A DNA stretch of 64,000 nt from Jeotgalibaca ciconiae (GCF_003955755.1 NZ_CP034465.1:2722001-2786000), one strand, 5' to 3'. Numbered from the stretch's first letter, positions 17,800-29,318 are shown. Notes: generated from the sequence alone by a model not told the origin. A program made the numbers and translations.

Positions 17800-20700
17800 T
17801 TAAAAATCAAATAATGATAACTGATTTTCGTCCGGCATCCCATCTAAAACGCCATTTTCAGTCATATAATCGATAATTGTTTTTGAAACTTTTCCTCTTG
17901 TTTGTAAGTCTTGTTTGGATAAAAACGGCTGGTCTTCTCTAGCAGCAACAATTTGCTTAGCAACGTTTTCTCCCAAACTTGGTACAGCTCGAAAAGGAGC
18001 AATCAGACTGTTGCCTTCAATAATAAAATGAGAGGCATCCGACTTTTCAATATCTACCATTTTAAACTCGAAGCCGCGTTCAACCATTTCATTCGCTAAT
18101 TCCAAGACTGTTAATAAATTTTTCTCTTTGACAGAAGCTTCCAGTCCCTTGTCCATAATTTCTTTCATTCTGGTCTTAATAACTTCTTTCCCTTGCGACA
18201 TGGCAACAAGATCAAAATCATATGCCCGAACGGAGAAATAAGCGCAGTAATACAATAAAGGATCATGAACTTTAAAGTAGGCAACACGTAAAGCCATTAA
18301 TACATAAGCAGCCGCATGGGCTTTCGGGAACATATATTTGATTTTTAAACACGATTGAATATACCATTCTGGTATATTTTTCTCTCGCATCTCAACTTGC
18401 CACTCATCTGGAATTCCTTTTCCTTTACGAACACTTTCCATAATCTTGAATGCAAGTCCGTCTTCTAATCCATGATAAATTAAATAAACCATAATGTCAT
18501 CCCGACATCCAATTACGTCTGCCAATGGAATGTTGTTCTCACGGATTAATGTTTCAGCGTTTCCTAAGTAAACATCCGTACCATGTGAAAGGCCAGATAT
18601 TTGAAGTAATTCAGCGAATGTAGCAGGTTTTGTTTGTTCCAACATGCCACGAACAAAACGCGTACCAAATTCTGGTACTCCAAGTGTGCCGGTTTTACTG
18701 TATATTTGTTCTGGAGATACCCCTAAAATTTCTGTTCCACTAAAAATCTTCATAACATCCGGATCATTCGGCGGGATGGTCTCAGGATCAATTCCCGATA
18801 AATCTTGAAGCATACGAATCATTGTAGGATCATCATGGCCAAGTATATCAAGTTTTAATACATTATCGTGAATGGAATGGAAATCAAAATGAGTCGTTTT
18901 CCATTCAGATGTTTGATCATCGGCTGGGAATTGGATAGGTGTAAAGTCATATACGTCCATATAGTCCGGAATAACGATAATACCACCTGGATGCTGGCCT
19001 GTTGTCCTCTTTACCCCAGTACAACCTTTTGCCAGACGATCAATCTCAGCCCCGGAAAAATGATGACCATGATCCCTTTCATATCCTTTCACATATCCAT
19101 AGGCTGTCTTGTCTGCAACTGTACCGATTGTTCCTGCACGATAAACATAATCTTCCCCAAATAACACCTTTGTATACGCATGTGCCTGTGCTTGATACTC
19201 TCCCGAAAAATTTAAATCGATATCGGGAACTTTATCTCCGTAGAAACCAAGAAAAGTCTCAAAAGGTATATCATGCCCATCGCGGTCCATCATTGTGCCG
19301 CATTTCGGACAAGCTTTTTCATCTAAGTCGAAGCCAGAACCGATTGAACCATCATTGATAAAATGACTGTAATGGCAACCTGGACAACGATAGTGAGGCG
19401 GTAGTGGATTGACTTCCGTAATACCTGTCATGGTTGCGACAAAACTGGAGCCCACCGATCCCCTTGAACCTACTAAATAGCCGTCTTCATTACTTTTATG
19501 AACAAGTTTCTGTGAAATTAAATAGATAACGGCAAAACCATTTCCAATGATACTTTTCAATTCTTTTTCCAGTCGTTTTTCAACGATTTCCGGTAATTCT
19601 TCCCCATATAAGCGCTTCGCTTCGTTGTATGACAGCTCTTTAATCTCATCATTTGCACCTTCAATGTTCGGTGTATAAAGCTTATCTTTAATAGGTGTTA
19701 CTTCTTCAATCATATCGGAAACTTTGTGAGTATTATAAACAACGATTTCTTTTGCTGTTTCTTTTCCTAAAAATTGGAAATCATTCAACATTTCATCTGT
19801 GGAACGGAAGTGTGCGTCTGGCAGGTTTAATTTCTTACCTTGATTCATCTTCAAAGATCCAATCAGGATTTCTCGATAAATGGCATCTTCTTTGTTTAAA
19901 TAATGCGTATTTCCTGTCGCTACGACAGGCTTGTCCAATTCTTTCCCAATTGCAACAATTTGGCTGATAATTTCTTCCAAATCTGATTCATTTTTTACTA
20001 ATTCTCTTTCGATTAAAGGTTTATAGATTCCTTTTGGCATGACTTCAATGTAATCATAGAATTTTGCTCGGTTGGAAGCTTCTTCTTTCCCTTTTTGCAT
20101 CATAGCTTCAAAGATTTCACCATTGCTGCATGCCGATCCAATTAAAAGATTTTCGCGTTTTTCAATTAAAAGACTTCTTGGGATCCTCGGTTCACGATAA
20201 TAGTACTGCACATGAGAAAGACTAATTAACTCGAAAAGATCTTTCAATCCAGCTTGATTCTTTGCTAATATGGTCGCGTGAAAAGGTCTGGCTTGTTTAT
20301 ATGAATCCCCTTTTCCAACTCCGTTATTCAGTTCATCATGATAATGAATATCGTGATCTTCCTCTGCTTCCTTCAAAAAGATCCAACATAAATGTCCGGT
20401 AGTTTCAGCATCATATACAGCTCGGTGATGCTGCTCCAGACTTACATTGTAACGCTTTGCAAGTGTATTTAAGCGATGAGATTTTAATTGAGGATGTAAA
20501 AAACGGGACAACTCTAACGTATCAATAACTGGGTTATCAGCTTCCGCTAGACCAATTCTTTCATAGCTCTTATTAATAAAGCCCATATCAAAAGAAGCGT
20601 TGTGTGCTACAAGGATACTGTTCTGGCAAAATTCTCTAAACTCTGGCATAACTTTTTCTTCGCTTGGCGCATCTTTTAGCATAGAGTCGGTAATTCCCGT

Positions 20701-22122
20701 TAGTTGAATAATCAATTGTGATAAAGGAACATTTGGATTAATAAATGCTTCAAAGGTATCAATCACGTTTCCTTTATACATTTTAACTGCCGCAATCTCA
20801 ATAATCGTATCATATACTGCTGAAAGCCCCGTTGTCTCAACGTCAAATACTACATACGTACTTTCCGATAGTTCTTGATGTAAAAGGTTATATGCAACAG
20901 GGACACCATCGTCTACAATATTTGCTTCAATTCCATACAAAATCTTCACACCATGTTTTTTTCCAGCAGCATGTGCATCTGGAAATGACTGAGCAGTGGC
21001 ATGGTCGGTAATAGCTATTGCTTTATGTCCCCATTTTGATGCTTGGGATACATAGTCGCCAATTGAATTTGTAGCGTCCATCAGGCTCATATTCGAATGT
21101 AAATGCAGCTCTACCCTTTTTTCGTCTTCTGGAGAGTGATCCTTTCTCTCCGGAACTCTTACTTCATTCACGTCTCGTGCATTGATTACTAGATCGCGCA
21201 TATAGGTGTCTTCTTGAACATTTCCCCTAACACGAACCCAAATTCCTTTTTTAACTTTCTCAAAATTCAATTCATCTTTTTCGTTATTCGAAAACATTTT
21301 GACACTAAAAGAAGAAGAATAATCAGTAATTTTAAAAACTAGTATTTTCCTGCCAGAACGTAGCTCACGAATTTCACTATCAAAAACATTCCCCTGTACA
21401 ATCACGGAACGTTCTTCTTCTGTGATGCTCGCCATTTGTCTAGTTTCCTCTTTTTCTGGAATAATCGAACCAATCTGTAGCGGACCTTCACCGACCCCAT
21501 TATCGTTTCGTTTACTCTGCTCTGCTTCATACATCTTTAAATTTTTTTCCGCCTGTTGAATCATGATTGCTTCTTGCTCTTCTTTTCTTTCTAAATAACG
21601 ATTCCGCATCTCTTCAGAAGCTTTTTCATTTAACTCGACTTGTATCTTAAATTCTGGAAACCCCAGAACCAGAAAATTTTGTTGAATGACAGAAAGATAA
21701 TTATCCTTCAAATGATTTTTTGTAATTTCATTCGCTAATTGAAGAGTGACTATTCCATCTTTTACACTAGGTGCATGATTTTTTAGAATATCTTGCACAA
21801 TCGGTGATGATATACCACTTCGATTTACAACAACATCCCAGTAGTCCAATATTTTTTCATCTGTTATTTTAGGTTCTTCCGTTTTTATTTGTAAATCGAT
21901 CCTAGCGATAGTAGCAAAGGCACTGTTCAATCTTGTTGATAAAGCTTGAAATACTTCATAAGGAAGAATATCTGGAAATTGAAGCACAAAATTCCAAAGC
22001 TTTGATTTTTTATAAACGAATACCTGCTCAACATTACCTTCCTTTAAATAAGAAGAATATTCAGGTTCATTATGAAGTTGTATTTGTTCTAAAAGCTGTT
22101 GGAAAAGTTCTTTTTTATTCAT
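17800..22122 (-). CDS. polC: DNA polymerase III alpha subunit, PolC type
   Basis: Main replicative polymerase of low-GC Gram-positive bacteria; 1440 residues, full length. In order: N-terminal domain, OB-fold (near 235-330), a PHP domain beginning [11 protein letters not shown], an inserted DnaQ-like proofreading exonuclease ([10 protein letters not shown], later HNASFDMGF and [10 protein letters not shown]), the polymerase core with a Cys zinc site (CPGCH and CPKCG) and [10 protein letters not shown] holding catalytic aspartates, and the C-terminal helix-hairpin-helix region. It ends the uppS-cdsA-rseP-polC cluster. A proS gene, often between rseP and polC in related genera, is absent. Confidence 0.97.
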   Translation of the reverse strand: MNKKELFQQLLEQIQLHNEPEYSSYLKEGNVEQVFVYKKSKLWNFVLQFPDILPYEVFQALSTRLNSAFATIARIDLQIKTEEPKITDEKILDYWDVVVNRSGISSPIVQDILKNHAPSVKDGIVTLQLANEITKNHLKDNYLSVIQQNFLVLGFPEFKIQVELNEKASEEMRNRYLERKEEQEAIMIQQAEKNLKMYEAEQSKRNDNGVGEGPLQIGSIIPEKEETRQMASITEEERSVIVQGNVFDSEIRELRSGRKILVFKITDYSSSFSVKMFSNNEKDELNFEKVKKGIWVRVRGNVQEDTYMRDLVINARDVNEVRVPERKDHSPEDEKRVELHLHSNMSLMDATNSIGDYVSQASKWGHKAIAITDHATAQSFPDAHAAGKKHGVKILYGIEANIVDDGVPVAYNLLHQELSESTYVVFDVETTGLSAVYDTIIEIAAVKMYKGNVIDTFEAFINPNVPLSQLIIQLTGITDSMLKDAPSEEKVMPEFREFCQNSILVAHNASFDMGFINKSYERIGLAEADNPVIDTLELSRFLHPQLKSHRLNTLAKRYNVSLEQHHRAVYDAETTGHLCWIFLKEAEEDHDIHYHDELNNGVGKGDSYKQARPFHATILAKNQAGLKDLFELISLSHVQYYYREPRIPRSLLIEKRENLLIGSACSNGEIFEAMMQKGKEEASNRAKFYDYIEVMPKGIYKPLIERELVKNESDLEEIISQIVAIGKELDKPVVATGNTHYLNKEDAIYREILIGSLKMNQGKKLNLPDAHFRSTDEMLNDFQFLGKETAKEIVVYNTHKVSDMIEEVTPIKDKLYTPNIEGANDEIKELSYNEAKRLYGEELPEIVEKRLEKELKSIIGNGFAVIYLISQKLVHKSNEDGYLVGSRGSVGSSFVATMTGITEVNPLPPHYRCPGCHYSHFINDGSIGSGFDLDEKACPKCGTMMDRDGHDIPFETFLGFYGDKVPDIDLNFSGEYQAQAHAYTKVLFGEDYVYRAGTIGTVADKTAYGYVKGYERDHGHHFSGAEIDRLAKGCTGVKRTTGQHPGGIIVIPDYMDVYDFTPIQFPADDQTSEWKTTHFDFHSIHDNVLKLDILGHDDPTMIRMLQDLSGIDPETIPPNDPDVMKIFSGTEILGVSPEQIYSKTGTLGVPEFGTRFVRGMLEQTKPATFAELLQISGLSHGTDVYLGNAETLIRENNIPLADVIGCRDDIMVYLIYHGLEDGLAFKIMESVRKGKGIPDEWQVEMREKNIPEWYIQSCLKIKYMFPKAHAAAYVLMALRVAYFKVHDPLLYYCAYFSVRAYDFDLVAMSQGKEVIKTRMKEIMDKGLEASVKEKNLLTVLELANEMVERGFEFKMVDIEKSDASHFIIEGNSLIAPFRAVPSLGENVAKQIVAAREDQPFLSKQDLQTRGKVSKTIIDYMTENGVLDGMPDENQLSLFDF

Positions 22123-22252
22123 CCTTTTACCCTACTTTCAAATAATATATGCTTATACACATATTTAAGCGTTAAAAATACTTTCTTACGAAAAAAATCC
22201 AAAGAAATCAACTGATATCCTTGAACTTTTTCTTTTAATTATTTTTCATCTA

Positions 22253-23527
22253 TTATCCAAAGAAAAACCTTTGAATATCATTCCATGTAACTAGAATCAT
22301 CAAAATAAATAATAAGCCGACCCCGATTACAGTAATGATTCCTTCTTTTTCTGCTTCCAATGGTTTGCCTCTTACTCCTTCTACAATGTTTAGTAGAATT
22401 TTCCCGCCATCTAAAGCTGGTATTGGTAACAAGTTAACCGTTCCTAAATTCACACTTAAAAAACCTAGGAAACTTAATATACTATAAAAGCCATAACTAA
22501 CAACTTCTTCAGTTGCAGCATAAATCGCTACTGGTCCCCCGAATGCATTTATATCGAATCCTTTTGTAAACATAGAGACGATTAAACTAAAAATGGAACT
22601 GATAATCAACCAAGTTTGCGAAAAACCAAATAGTAATTTTCCGGTGAATGATGTATCAATCGGTTGCTGAACGCCAATTTGTCCATACTCATTTCCATTT
22701 TGATCTGTTTGAGCATTGGGAATCAATTGAATGTCGATTGGGGATGAATCATTCCCTTTTAAGACTGATAAAGTAACGGATTCATCCGGATGGCTCTGAA
22801 TAATCTCAAGCAATTCTAACCAAGTGGAAGTTTTTTCTCCGTCAACTGCAGTTATCATGTCACCCTTCTCTAGTCCTGCAAGATCAGCCGGACTGCCAGC
22901 AACGACATCTCCTATCTGACTCTTATCAACTGCTACCCCGCCTTGCAGAAAGGCTAGTAATGAAAATACAACGATCCCTAAAATGAAGTTGTTCATCGGT
23001 CCTGCAAAGTTCGTCAGCATTCTGTTAACCAGACTCGCTGACTGGAACTGAACATCAATAGGTGCGACTTGTACTTCTGTACCGTCAGACTCAATAATTA
23101 AAGCATCTCGTTGTACATTATAACGAATCGGGGCTTCTTTTCCGGGAACGATTCCTTCTATGAATAATTCATTATCTAAATCATACGAAGTAAGTTCCAA
23201 AGGAATAGAATTTATTTGCTGTTTTTCACTCAAGTTAATATGAGTAATATTATTTTCATGATCCAGTACAACAGATAGAGACATACCGGCTTTTAGCTCA
23301 GTTTCGTCATCTCCATATCCAGCCATTCTAACATAGCCGCCAAGCGGAAAAAGCCGTATCGTATAGGTAGTATTATTTTTTCGATAAGAAAAGATTTTAG
23401 GTCCCATACCGATAGCGAATTCTCTAACGAGTATACCCGCTCGTTTGGCAAAATAAAAATGACCAAATTCATGAATAATTACGAGAATACTAAAAATTAT
23501 GATAAACGTAAATATAGTTTGTATCAA
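22253..23527 (-). CDS. rseP: RseP/RasP site-2 intramembrane metalloprotease
   Basis: Membrane zinc protease that cuts anti-sigma factors and signal-peptide remnants within the membrane; in enterococci the homologue Eep processes pheromone precursors. The zinc motif HEFGH is in the first transmembrane segment, a PDZ domain lies in the middle (GSPADLAGLEKGD), and the third zinc ligand is in NLLPIPALDGGK near the C terminus. I favour a TTG start at 23527, eight bases after AGGAAG, giving 424 residues; a GTG nine bases upstream lies too close to that site. Confidence 0.93.
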   Translation of the reverse strand: MIQTIFTFIIIFSILVIIHEFGHFYFAKRAGILVREFAIGMGPKIFSYRKNNTTYTIRLFPLGGYVRMAGYGDDETELKAGMSLSVVLDHENNITHINLSEKQQINSIPLELTSYDLDNELFIEGIVPGKEAPIRYNVQRDALIIESDGTEVQVAPIDVQFQSASLVNRMLTNFAGPMNNFILGIVVFSLLAFLQGGVAVDKSQIGDVVAGSPADLAGLEKGDMITAVDGEKTSTWLELLEIIQSHPDESVTLSVLKGNDSSPIDIQLIPNAQTDQNGNEYGQIGVQQPIDTSFTGKLLFGFSQTWLIISSIFSLIVSMFTKGFDINAFGGPVAIYAATEEVVSYGFYSILSFLGFLSVNLGTVNLLPIPALDGGKILLNIVEGVRGKPLEAEKEGIITVIGVGLLFILMILVTWNDIQRFFFG

Positions 23528-23564
23528 ACAAAGCACTTCCTAACTTATAGTTTGCTTTCATAGG

Positions 23565-24365
23565 TTAAATTAAATTAAGAACACTCAGCGTTAGTTGAAA
23601 TAACGGCATAACGAACAGCATACTATCAAATCGATCTAAGATTCCGCCGTGTCCCGGTAATATTTTACCTGAATCCTTTACGCCAAAATAACGTTTATAA
23701 GCTGATTCAGTTAAATCACCTAATTGTCCAACAATGGATATTAATACCGCTAAAAGTACTACCATTAATATTGAAAGATTTAAAGGGTTATAAAGCTGAA
23801 CAAAGAGAATCGCAATTATTATCGATAAAATCATTCCACCAAGAGAACCTTCAATTGTCTTATTAGGGCTGATGATGGGAGCTAATTTTGTTTTTCCAAA
23901 TTGTTTTCCAACTAAATAAGCACCAATATCAGTTGCCCAGACAATCATCAACACAAACAAAACCATCAAGAAACTATAGGATGCGGTTTTTAAAAAATAA
24001 TGAAAACCATTACCGATATAAATGGAAGCCAGTAAAAATACTCCGGCATCATCAAAAGTAAATTCGTTTTTAGATAATACAGTCATGACTAATAAAGTCA
24101 TAGCGAAAAGAAAAAAGACATTCCAAATATCTAAATTTTCTGGAAGAAAGGATAAATATTTTTTCGGTAAAATAATTAAAATTGTTGCTATGGATGTTAA
24201 GAAACCTGTCATACTAAAGAAGTTTTTATTTTTCATGGAAAATATTTCTGAAACACCAATAACACCCATTCCACAAGTCCCAACCACTAAAGGCCACGAA
24301 CCATACCAAACAATGGGTAATAAGACCAATAAAGCAACTATACCTGTAATTGTTCTAGTTTTCAT
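23565..24365 (-). CDS. cdsA: Phosphatidate cytidylyltransferase
   Basis: Makes CDP-diacylglycerol from phosphatidate and CTP, the branch point of phospholipid synthesis. A 266-residue protein with about eight hydrophobic segments. The C-terminal family signature is visible in SIVGQLGDLTESAYKR and in DSGKILPGHGG followed by DRFDS. ATG start preceded by GAGGTGA at the end of uppS, nine bases after the uppS stop. It runs straight into rseP with no dxr gene, which fits isoprenoid synthesis by the mevalonate route. Confidence 0.95.
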   Translation of the reverse strand: MKTRTITGIVALLVLLPIVWYGSWPLVVGTCGMGVIGVSEIFSMKNKNFFSMTGFLTSIATILIILPKKYLSFLPENLDIWNVFFLFAMTLLVMTVLSKNEFTFDDAGVFLLASIYIGNGFHYFLKTASYSFLMVLFVLMIVWATDIGAYLVGKQFGKTKLAPIISPNKTIEGSLGGMILSIIIAILFVQLYNPLNLSILMVVLLAVLISIVGQLGDLTESAYKRYFGVKDSGKILPGHGGILDRFDSMLFVMPLFQLTLSVLNLI

Positions 24366-24373
24366 ACTTCACC

Positions 24374-25132
24374 TCACAAACCGCCAAAGCGACGATTTCT
24401 ATGCTGGTACTCAGCAATCGCTTCGTTTAGGGAATTGGTGGAGAAATCTGGCCAGAATACGTCCGTGAAATACAATTCACTGTAAGCAATCTGCCAAAGT
24501 AAAAAATTACTGATCCTAATTTCTCCGCTTGTTCGAATAACTAATTCAGGGTCTTGATAATCTCGCAAGAATCCAGTAAACAGTTGATTGGAGATATACT
24601 CTTCGGTGATATCTTCAGAAGCAATTTTTCCTTGTTTTACTTTTTCTGCCGTATCTTTCACTACTTCCATGATTTCTTGACGAGAACCATAATTGAACGC
24701 AAAATTTAAAATCATTCCATCATTGTTTTTTGTTTCTTCTATTGCTCTTTGTACAACTGCTTTTGTTTTGTCCGGTAAATACTCGATCCATCCAATTGCA
24801 GTCACTCTGATGTTATTCTCAATCAATTCCGGCATAAAGACATCAAAGAAATCAATTGGCAAATTCATTAAAAAAGATACCTCTTCTGTAGGTCTTTTCC
24901 AGTTTTCTGTTGAGAACGCATAAAGAGTCAGTACTTTAACGCCTAATTTATTTGCATGAATGGCAATTTTCTTAACTGTATTCATGCCTTCTTTATGTCC
25001 GTATACACGGGGCATCATGCGTTTCTTTGCCCATCTTCCGTTTCCATCCATAATAATTGCTATATGATTTGGAATCTTACCGTTCTCATCGAAATGAGAA
25101 TTATTTGATTTTTCAAAAAAAGCCATGCTCAT
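24374..25132 (-). CDS. uppS: Undecaprenyl diphosphate synthase
   Basis: Cis-prenyltransferase that makes the C55 lipid carrier for wall synthesis. The 252-residue protein shows the substrate-binding block [13 protein letters not shown] at about 27-39, [12 protein letters not shown] near 80, and the C-terminal [19 protein letters not shown] with its diphosphate-binding arginines. ATG start after AAAGGTAGG. First gene of the uppS-cdsA-rseP group and separated from frr by a strong terminator, so it probably uses its own promoter. Confidence 0.96.
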   Translation of the reverse strand: MSMAFFEKSNNSHFDENGKIPNHIAIIMDGNGRWAKKRMMPRVYGHKEGMNTVKKIAIHANKLGVKVLTLYAFSTENWKRPTEEVSFLMNLPIDFFDVFMPELIENNIRVTAIGWIEYLPDKTKAVVQRAIEETKNNDGMILNFAFNYGSRQEIMEVVKDTAEKVKQGKIASEDITEEYISNQLFTGFLRDYQDPELVIRTSGEIRISNFLLWQIAYSELYFTDVFWPDFSTNSLNEAIAEYQHRNRRFGGL

Positions 25133-25162
25133 GTACCTACCTTTTAGTAATTAACTCATTTC

Positions 25163-25191
25163 ATTTTATCAAACATTTACATCAATACCAA
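25163..25191 (-). promoter_or_regulatory. Promoter of uppS-cdsA-rseP
   Basis: TTGGTA (25191-25186), 17-base spacer and TAAAAT (25168-25163) preceded by TGA, an extended -10 form. It lies after the frr terminator and about 30 bases before the uppS start. Confidence 0.55.
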
Positions 25192-25231
25192 CACTGAATA
25201 CAAAATTACAAAAAACTTATACAGAGTTAAA

Positions 25232-25258
25232 TAAAAAAAACCCAGAATGACTCTGGGC
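25232..25258 (-). terminator. Terminator after frr
   Basis: Minus-strand hairpin CCCAGA / TCTGGG with a five-base loop, followed by eight T. A classic intrinsic terminator. Confidence 0.92.
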
Positions 25259-25265
25259 ATAAACA

Positions 25266-25819
25266 TTATACATCTAACAATTCTTTTTCTTTATTTGTTG
25301 CAATTACATCGATGCGTTTTGTGCTGTTGTCAGTCAAGTCTTGGACTTTCTTTTCATTGGCACGTAATTCATCTTCTGTAATCTCACTATTTTTTTCAGC
25401 TTTTTTCAAAGCGTCCATAGCATCACGACGAATATTCCGAACAGCAATCTTAGCATTTTCAGTATCTTTTCCAACTAATTTTGCTAATTCTCTTCTTCGT
25501 TCTTCAGTCAACGCTGGAATAATGAGACGAATAAGAGTACCATCATTTGTTGGGCTGATTCCAAGGTCACTTTGATGAATCGCACGTTCAATGTCCCCAA
25601 GACTCGTTTTATCATATGGAGTGATTGTCAGCATTCTTGCCTCTGGAACACCGATTGAAGCCAGCTGATTAACTGGTGTTGGAACACCATAATATTCAAC
25701 TTCAATACGATCTAGCAGACTAGCATTTGCTACTCCAGCCCGAATAGAACCTAATTCTCTTTCTAATGCTTCTTCCGCTTTTTTCATACGATCTTCTGTA
25801 TTTTTTAAAATGTCTTTCA

Positions 25820-25820
<1 letters not shown>
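25266..25820 (-). CDS. frr: Ribosome recycling factor
   Basis: Splits post-termination ribosomes together with EF-G. The 184-residue length is standard. It begins with the long helical segment ([20 protein letters not shown]) and shows the conserved [19 protein letters not shown] and the C-terminal [14 protein letters not shown]. Its ATG overlaps the pyrH stop as TAATG, so the two are translationally coupled. Last gene before a strong terminator. Confidence 0.97.
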
Positions 25821-26563
<743 letters not shown>

Positions 26564-26619
26564 TCATCTGAAAATTCTAAAAAATTATTGTTAAATAACT
26601 TTTAGATATAGTTAAGTAT

Positions 26620-26652
26620 AGTGAGAAAGCCTGAGACAACTGCCCCAGGCTC
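26620..26652 (-). terminator. Weak hairpin between tsf and pyrH
   Basis: AGCCTG / CAGGCT stem on the minus strand followed by TTTCTCACT, with no proper U run. It may only partly terminate or may stabilise the tsf 3' end. Confidence 0.4.
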
Positions 26653-26665
26653 TATTTATATTTGA

Positions 26666-27544
26666 CTATTTTTTAATTTGACTCATAACTTCATCAGCGA
26701 AGTTTTCTTGGCGTTTCTCAATACCTTCGCCTACTTCATAGCGGATAAATGATTTAACAACTCCACCATTTGTTTCAGCAAATTTTGAAACAGTTACATC
26801 TGGATTTTTTACGAATGGTTGATCATTCAATGAAATTTCACTTAAGAATTTATTTAAACGGCCTTGAATCATTTTTTCTACAATATTCGCTGGCTTACCT
26901 TCGTTTAAAGCTTGTTCTGTAAGTACTTTTTTCTCACGTTCTAGTTCTTCACTTGAAACTTCATCGCGAGAAACATATTTAGGGTTAATAGCAGCTACGT
27001 GCATTGCAACGTCTTTAGCTGTTTCAGCGTCAGCACCTTCAAGGACTGAAAGTACAACGATACGTCCGCCTTGATGTGAATATGCTCCAAATGATTCTGA
27101 ATCAGTTTTGTCAACAATCTCGAAACGACGTAGAGAAATTTTCTCTCCAATTACGGATGTTGCAGAAGCGATTGTATCATTTAAAGTTCCCTCTTCTGTT
27201 TCAATTGCTAAAGCTTCTTCCACATTGGCTGGCTTGTTGCTGGCAATAAATGCAGTAATATCTTGAACTAACTTTTGGAATTTATCATTTTTAGCAACAA
27301 AGTCGGTTTCAGCATTAATTTCTACAACAACTGCTGTATTACCAGATACATATACATTTGCTAAACCTTCTGCTGCGATACGGTCAGCTTTCTTAGCTGC
27401 TTTAGCCATACCATTTTCTCTTAGGTAGTCAACTGCGTTATCCATATCTCCATCAACAGCTACTAAAGCTTTTTTAGCGTCCATCATACCAACGCCAGTC
27501 ATATCACGTAATTCTTTTACCATTTTTGCGGTAACTTGTGCCAT
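26666..27544 (-). CDS. tsf: Elongation factor Ts
   Basis: Nucleotide exchange factor for EF-Tu. I start at the ATG at 27544 ([13 protein letters not shown]), nine bases after AGGAGG, giving 292 residues; a nine-residue longer frame would translate the ribosome-binding site. The EF-Tu-binding motif [14 protein letters not shown] is near the N terminus and [10 protein letters not shown] in the core. It follows rpsB after a hairpin that may reduce its transcription. Confidence 0.97.
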   Translation of the reverse strand: MAQVTAKMVKELRDMTGVGMMDAKKALVAVDGDMDNAVDYLRENGMAKAAKKADRIAAEGLANVYVSGNTAVVVEINAETDFVAKNDKFQKLVQDITAFIASNKPANVEEALAIETEEGTLNDTIASATSVIGEKISLRRFEIVDKTDSESFGAYSHQGGRIVVLSVLEGADAETAKDVAMHVAAINPKYVSRDEVSSEELEREKKVLTEQALNEGKPANIVEKMIQGRLNKFLSEISLNDQPFVKNPDVTVSKFAETNGGVVKSFIRYEVGEGIEKRQENFADEVMSQIKK

Positions 27545-27575
27545 GTTAAAAAACCTCCTATTTATTTTCATTCAT

Positions 27576-27643
27576 ATAAAAACTGTCTCAAAATAGAAAA
27601 TATGCTGGCTTTGTCCTGCTATATCATTCTTATTTTGAAACAG
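27576..27643 (-). terminator. Hairpin with U-tail between rpsB and tsf (partial terminator)
   Basis: On the minus strand CTGTTTCAAAATA (27643-27631) pairs with TATTTTGAGACAG (27595-27583) around a 35-base loop, followed by TTTTTATA. The long loop makes it a weak terminator, so it may set the rpsB to tsf ratio. Confidence 0.6.
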
Positions 27644-27675
27644 CCATTTTCAATCAATACATTCATTTAAAATGA

Positions 27676-28455
27676 TTATGCGTTTTCGTTGTTACCTTCA
27701 ACAACTTCCACGATTTCTTCCAATGAAGTTGCTTCATCATCGTTTGTGAAAGCTTCTTCTACTTCTTGATCAGTACCTTGGTTTCCTTCAATGAAAGCAT
27801 CAGCCATTTTACCAGTAATTAATTTAACTGCGCGGATAGCATCATCGTTAGATGGGATTACAACATCAATTTCATCTGGATCGCAGTTTGTATCAACCAT
27901 AGCTACGATTGGAATATTCAATTTGTGTGCTTCTTGAACTGCGATTCTTTCTTTTCTAGGATCTACGATAAACATTACATCTGGAACTCTAGGCATATCT
28001 TTAATTCCACCTAAGAATTTTTCAAGGCGATCTTGTTCTTTACGTAGTAAACCAACTTCTTTTTTAGGTAAAAGATCGAATGTTCCGTCTTCAGCCATTT
28101 TTTCAATATCTTTTAGACGTTTGATACGTTTTTGGATTGTATCCCAGTTAGTTAATGTTCCACCTAACCAACGGTGGTTAACGAAATATTGTCCTGAACG
28201 AATCGCTTCTTCTTTAATAGATTCTTGTGCTTGCTTTTTAGTTCCTACAAAAAGAGCTACTCCGCCATCTTCAGCGATATCGCGCATATAGTTATATGCT
28301 TGGTCTACCAATTTAACTGTTTTTTGTAAGTCAATAATGTAGATACCATTTCTTTCTGTAAAAATATATTGTTTCATTTTTGGGTTCCAACGGCGTGTTT
28401 GATGACCGAAGTGAACACCTGCTTCTAGCAATTGTTTCATTGAAATTACTGCCAT
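27676..28455 (-). CDS. rpsB: 30S ribosomal protein S2
   Basis: Small-subunit protein. The start at 28455 ([13 protein letters not shown]) is supported by GGAGG eight bases upstream; this gives 259 residues, including an acidic C-terminal tail after about 230. Conserved blocks are [16 protein letters not shown], the coiled-coil RLKDIEKM, and the [13 protein letters not shown] segment. First gene of rpsB-tsf-pyrH-frr. A structured leader at 28494-28546 may bind S2 for feedback control. Confidence 0.97.
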   Translation of the reverse strand: MAVISMKQLLEAGVHFGHQTRRWNPKMKQYIFTERNGIYIIDLQKTVKLVDQAYNYMRDIAEDGGVALFVGTKKQAQESIKEEAIRSGQYFVNHRWLGGTLTNWDTIQKRIKRLKDIEKMAEDGTFDLLPKKEVGLLRKEQDRLEKFLGGIKDMPRVPDVMFIVDPRKERIAVQEAHKLNIPIVAMVDTNCDPDEIDVVIPSNDDAIRAVKLITGKMADAFIEGNQGTDQEVEEAFTNDDEATSLEEIVEVVEGNNENA

Positions 28456-28493
28456 TTTGTATTCCTCCATTTGGTTTTTTTATTTTCCTCCCC

Positions 28494-28546
28494 CAGTTTC
28501 TCTTACAAGTATGACTTCTACGAAGCACCCATGCTTGTATCCACTG
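28494..28546 (-). ncRNA. Candidate structured rpsB leader RNA
   Basis: Between promoter and start codon the minus strand can form three stacked helices: CAGU/ACUG (28546-28543 with 28497-28494), ACAAG/CUUGU (28538-28534 with 28509-28505) and CUUC/GAAG (28525-28522 with 28518-28515) closed by a three-base loop. Asymmetric internal loops lie between them. The basal helix ends just before a G-rich stretch and about 35 bases before the start codon. A protein S2 autoregulatory role is inferred from position only; I cannot match it to a named RNA family. Confidence 0.5.
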
Positions 28547-28580
28547 AAGTGTGAAATGTAGTGTTTTAGCACCGTATTAC

Positions 28581-28608
28581 ATTATACTGTTATTTGAAAA
28601 AAATGCAA
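28581..28608 (-). promoter_or_regulatory. Promoter of rpsB-tsf-pyrH-frr
   Basis: TTGCAT (28608-28603), 16-base spacer, TATAAT (28586-28581). It precedes the structured leader. Confidence 0.7.
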
Positions 28609-28630
28609 GAAAAAAGACAAGAAAATTTTC

Positions 28631-28659
28631 TTGAAAAAAATGGGAGATTGTCGCATACT
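28631..28659 (+). promoter_or_regulatory. Possible promoter of the plsC-like gene
   Basis: TTGAAA (28631-28636), 17-base spacer, CATACT (28654-28659; four of six matches). Its -35 box overlaps a 16-base palindrome at 28618-28633. Confidence 0.4.
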
Positions 28660-28691
28660 TAAATGACCGAACATCTTAAGGAGGTTTTTGA

Positions 28692-29318
28692 ATGTTCTAT
28701 AATAATGTTGTACGAATTGTAAGAGCATTAATTTTTATATTAAATGGAAAAATAACAGTACAAAATAAAGAAAAATTACCAGTTGATCAGCCGTACATAT
28801 TGGCTGCGCCTCACCGGAGTTGGCTCGATCCTGTCTATATCGCAATTGCTGCCTTTCCACATGTTTATTCAACAATGGCCAAGCAAGAATTATTTGGTAG
28901 TAAAATAATAGGTTGGTTATTAAGGAAGTTACATGCTTTTCCAGTAAACAGAGAGAAACCTGGTCCAAGTGCATTAAAACAACCGGTAACAATTCTAAAA
29001 GAAGGAAAAAGAAATGTTCTTATTTTTTCTACCGGCTCACGCTATGATTCAGGGATCAAAGGTGGAACATCTGCAATGGCTCGTCTAGCTAAGGTTCCTA
29101 TTGTACCTGTTGTTTTTCAAGGTCCGTTTACTTTCGGTCGTTTGTTAAAAAGAGAAAAAGGAATCGTACGATTTGGTGATCCGATCGAATTGCCAAAAGG
29201 TGTTCGATTAAATAAAGAAGAGCTTGCTGAAATTGATAGAAAACTACTTGAATCATTTGATCAGCTTGATAAAGAGATCAACCCTGATTTTGTATATGAA
29301 TACCAAAAGAAATCTTAA
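28692..29318 (+). CDS. plsC: PlsC-like 1-acylglycerol-3-phosphate acyltransferase
   Basis: A 208-residue membrane-associated acyltransferase expected to add the second acyl chain to lysophosphatidate. The catalytic HX4D motif reads HRSWLD at about residues 41-46, followed by KQELFGSKIIGWLLR. The third family motif, usually FPEGTRS, here reads FSTGSRYD without the glutamate, and GIKGGTSAMA follows it. Such variants occur in some Lactobacillales members as I recall, so the exact acceptor is uncertain. ATG start after AAGGAGG. A single gene bounded by terminators and opposite in direction to its neighbours. Confidence 0.82.
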   Translation: MFYNNVVRIVRALIFILNGKITVQNKEKLPVDQPYILAAPHRSWLDPVYIAIAAFPHVYSTMAKQELFGSKIIGWLLRKLHAFPVNREKPGPSALKQPVTILKEGKRNVLIFSTGSRYDSGIKGGTSAMARLAKVPIVPVVFQGPFTFGRLLKREKGIVRFGDPIELPKGVRLNKEELAEIDRKLLESFDQLDKEINPDFVYEYQKKS

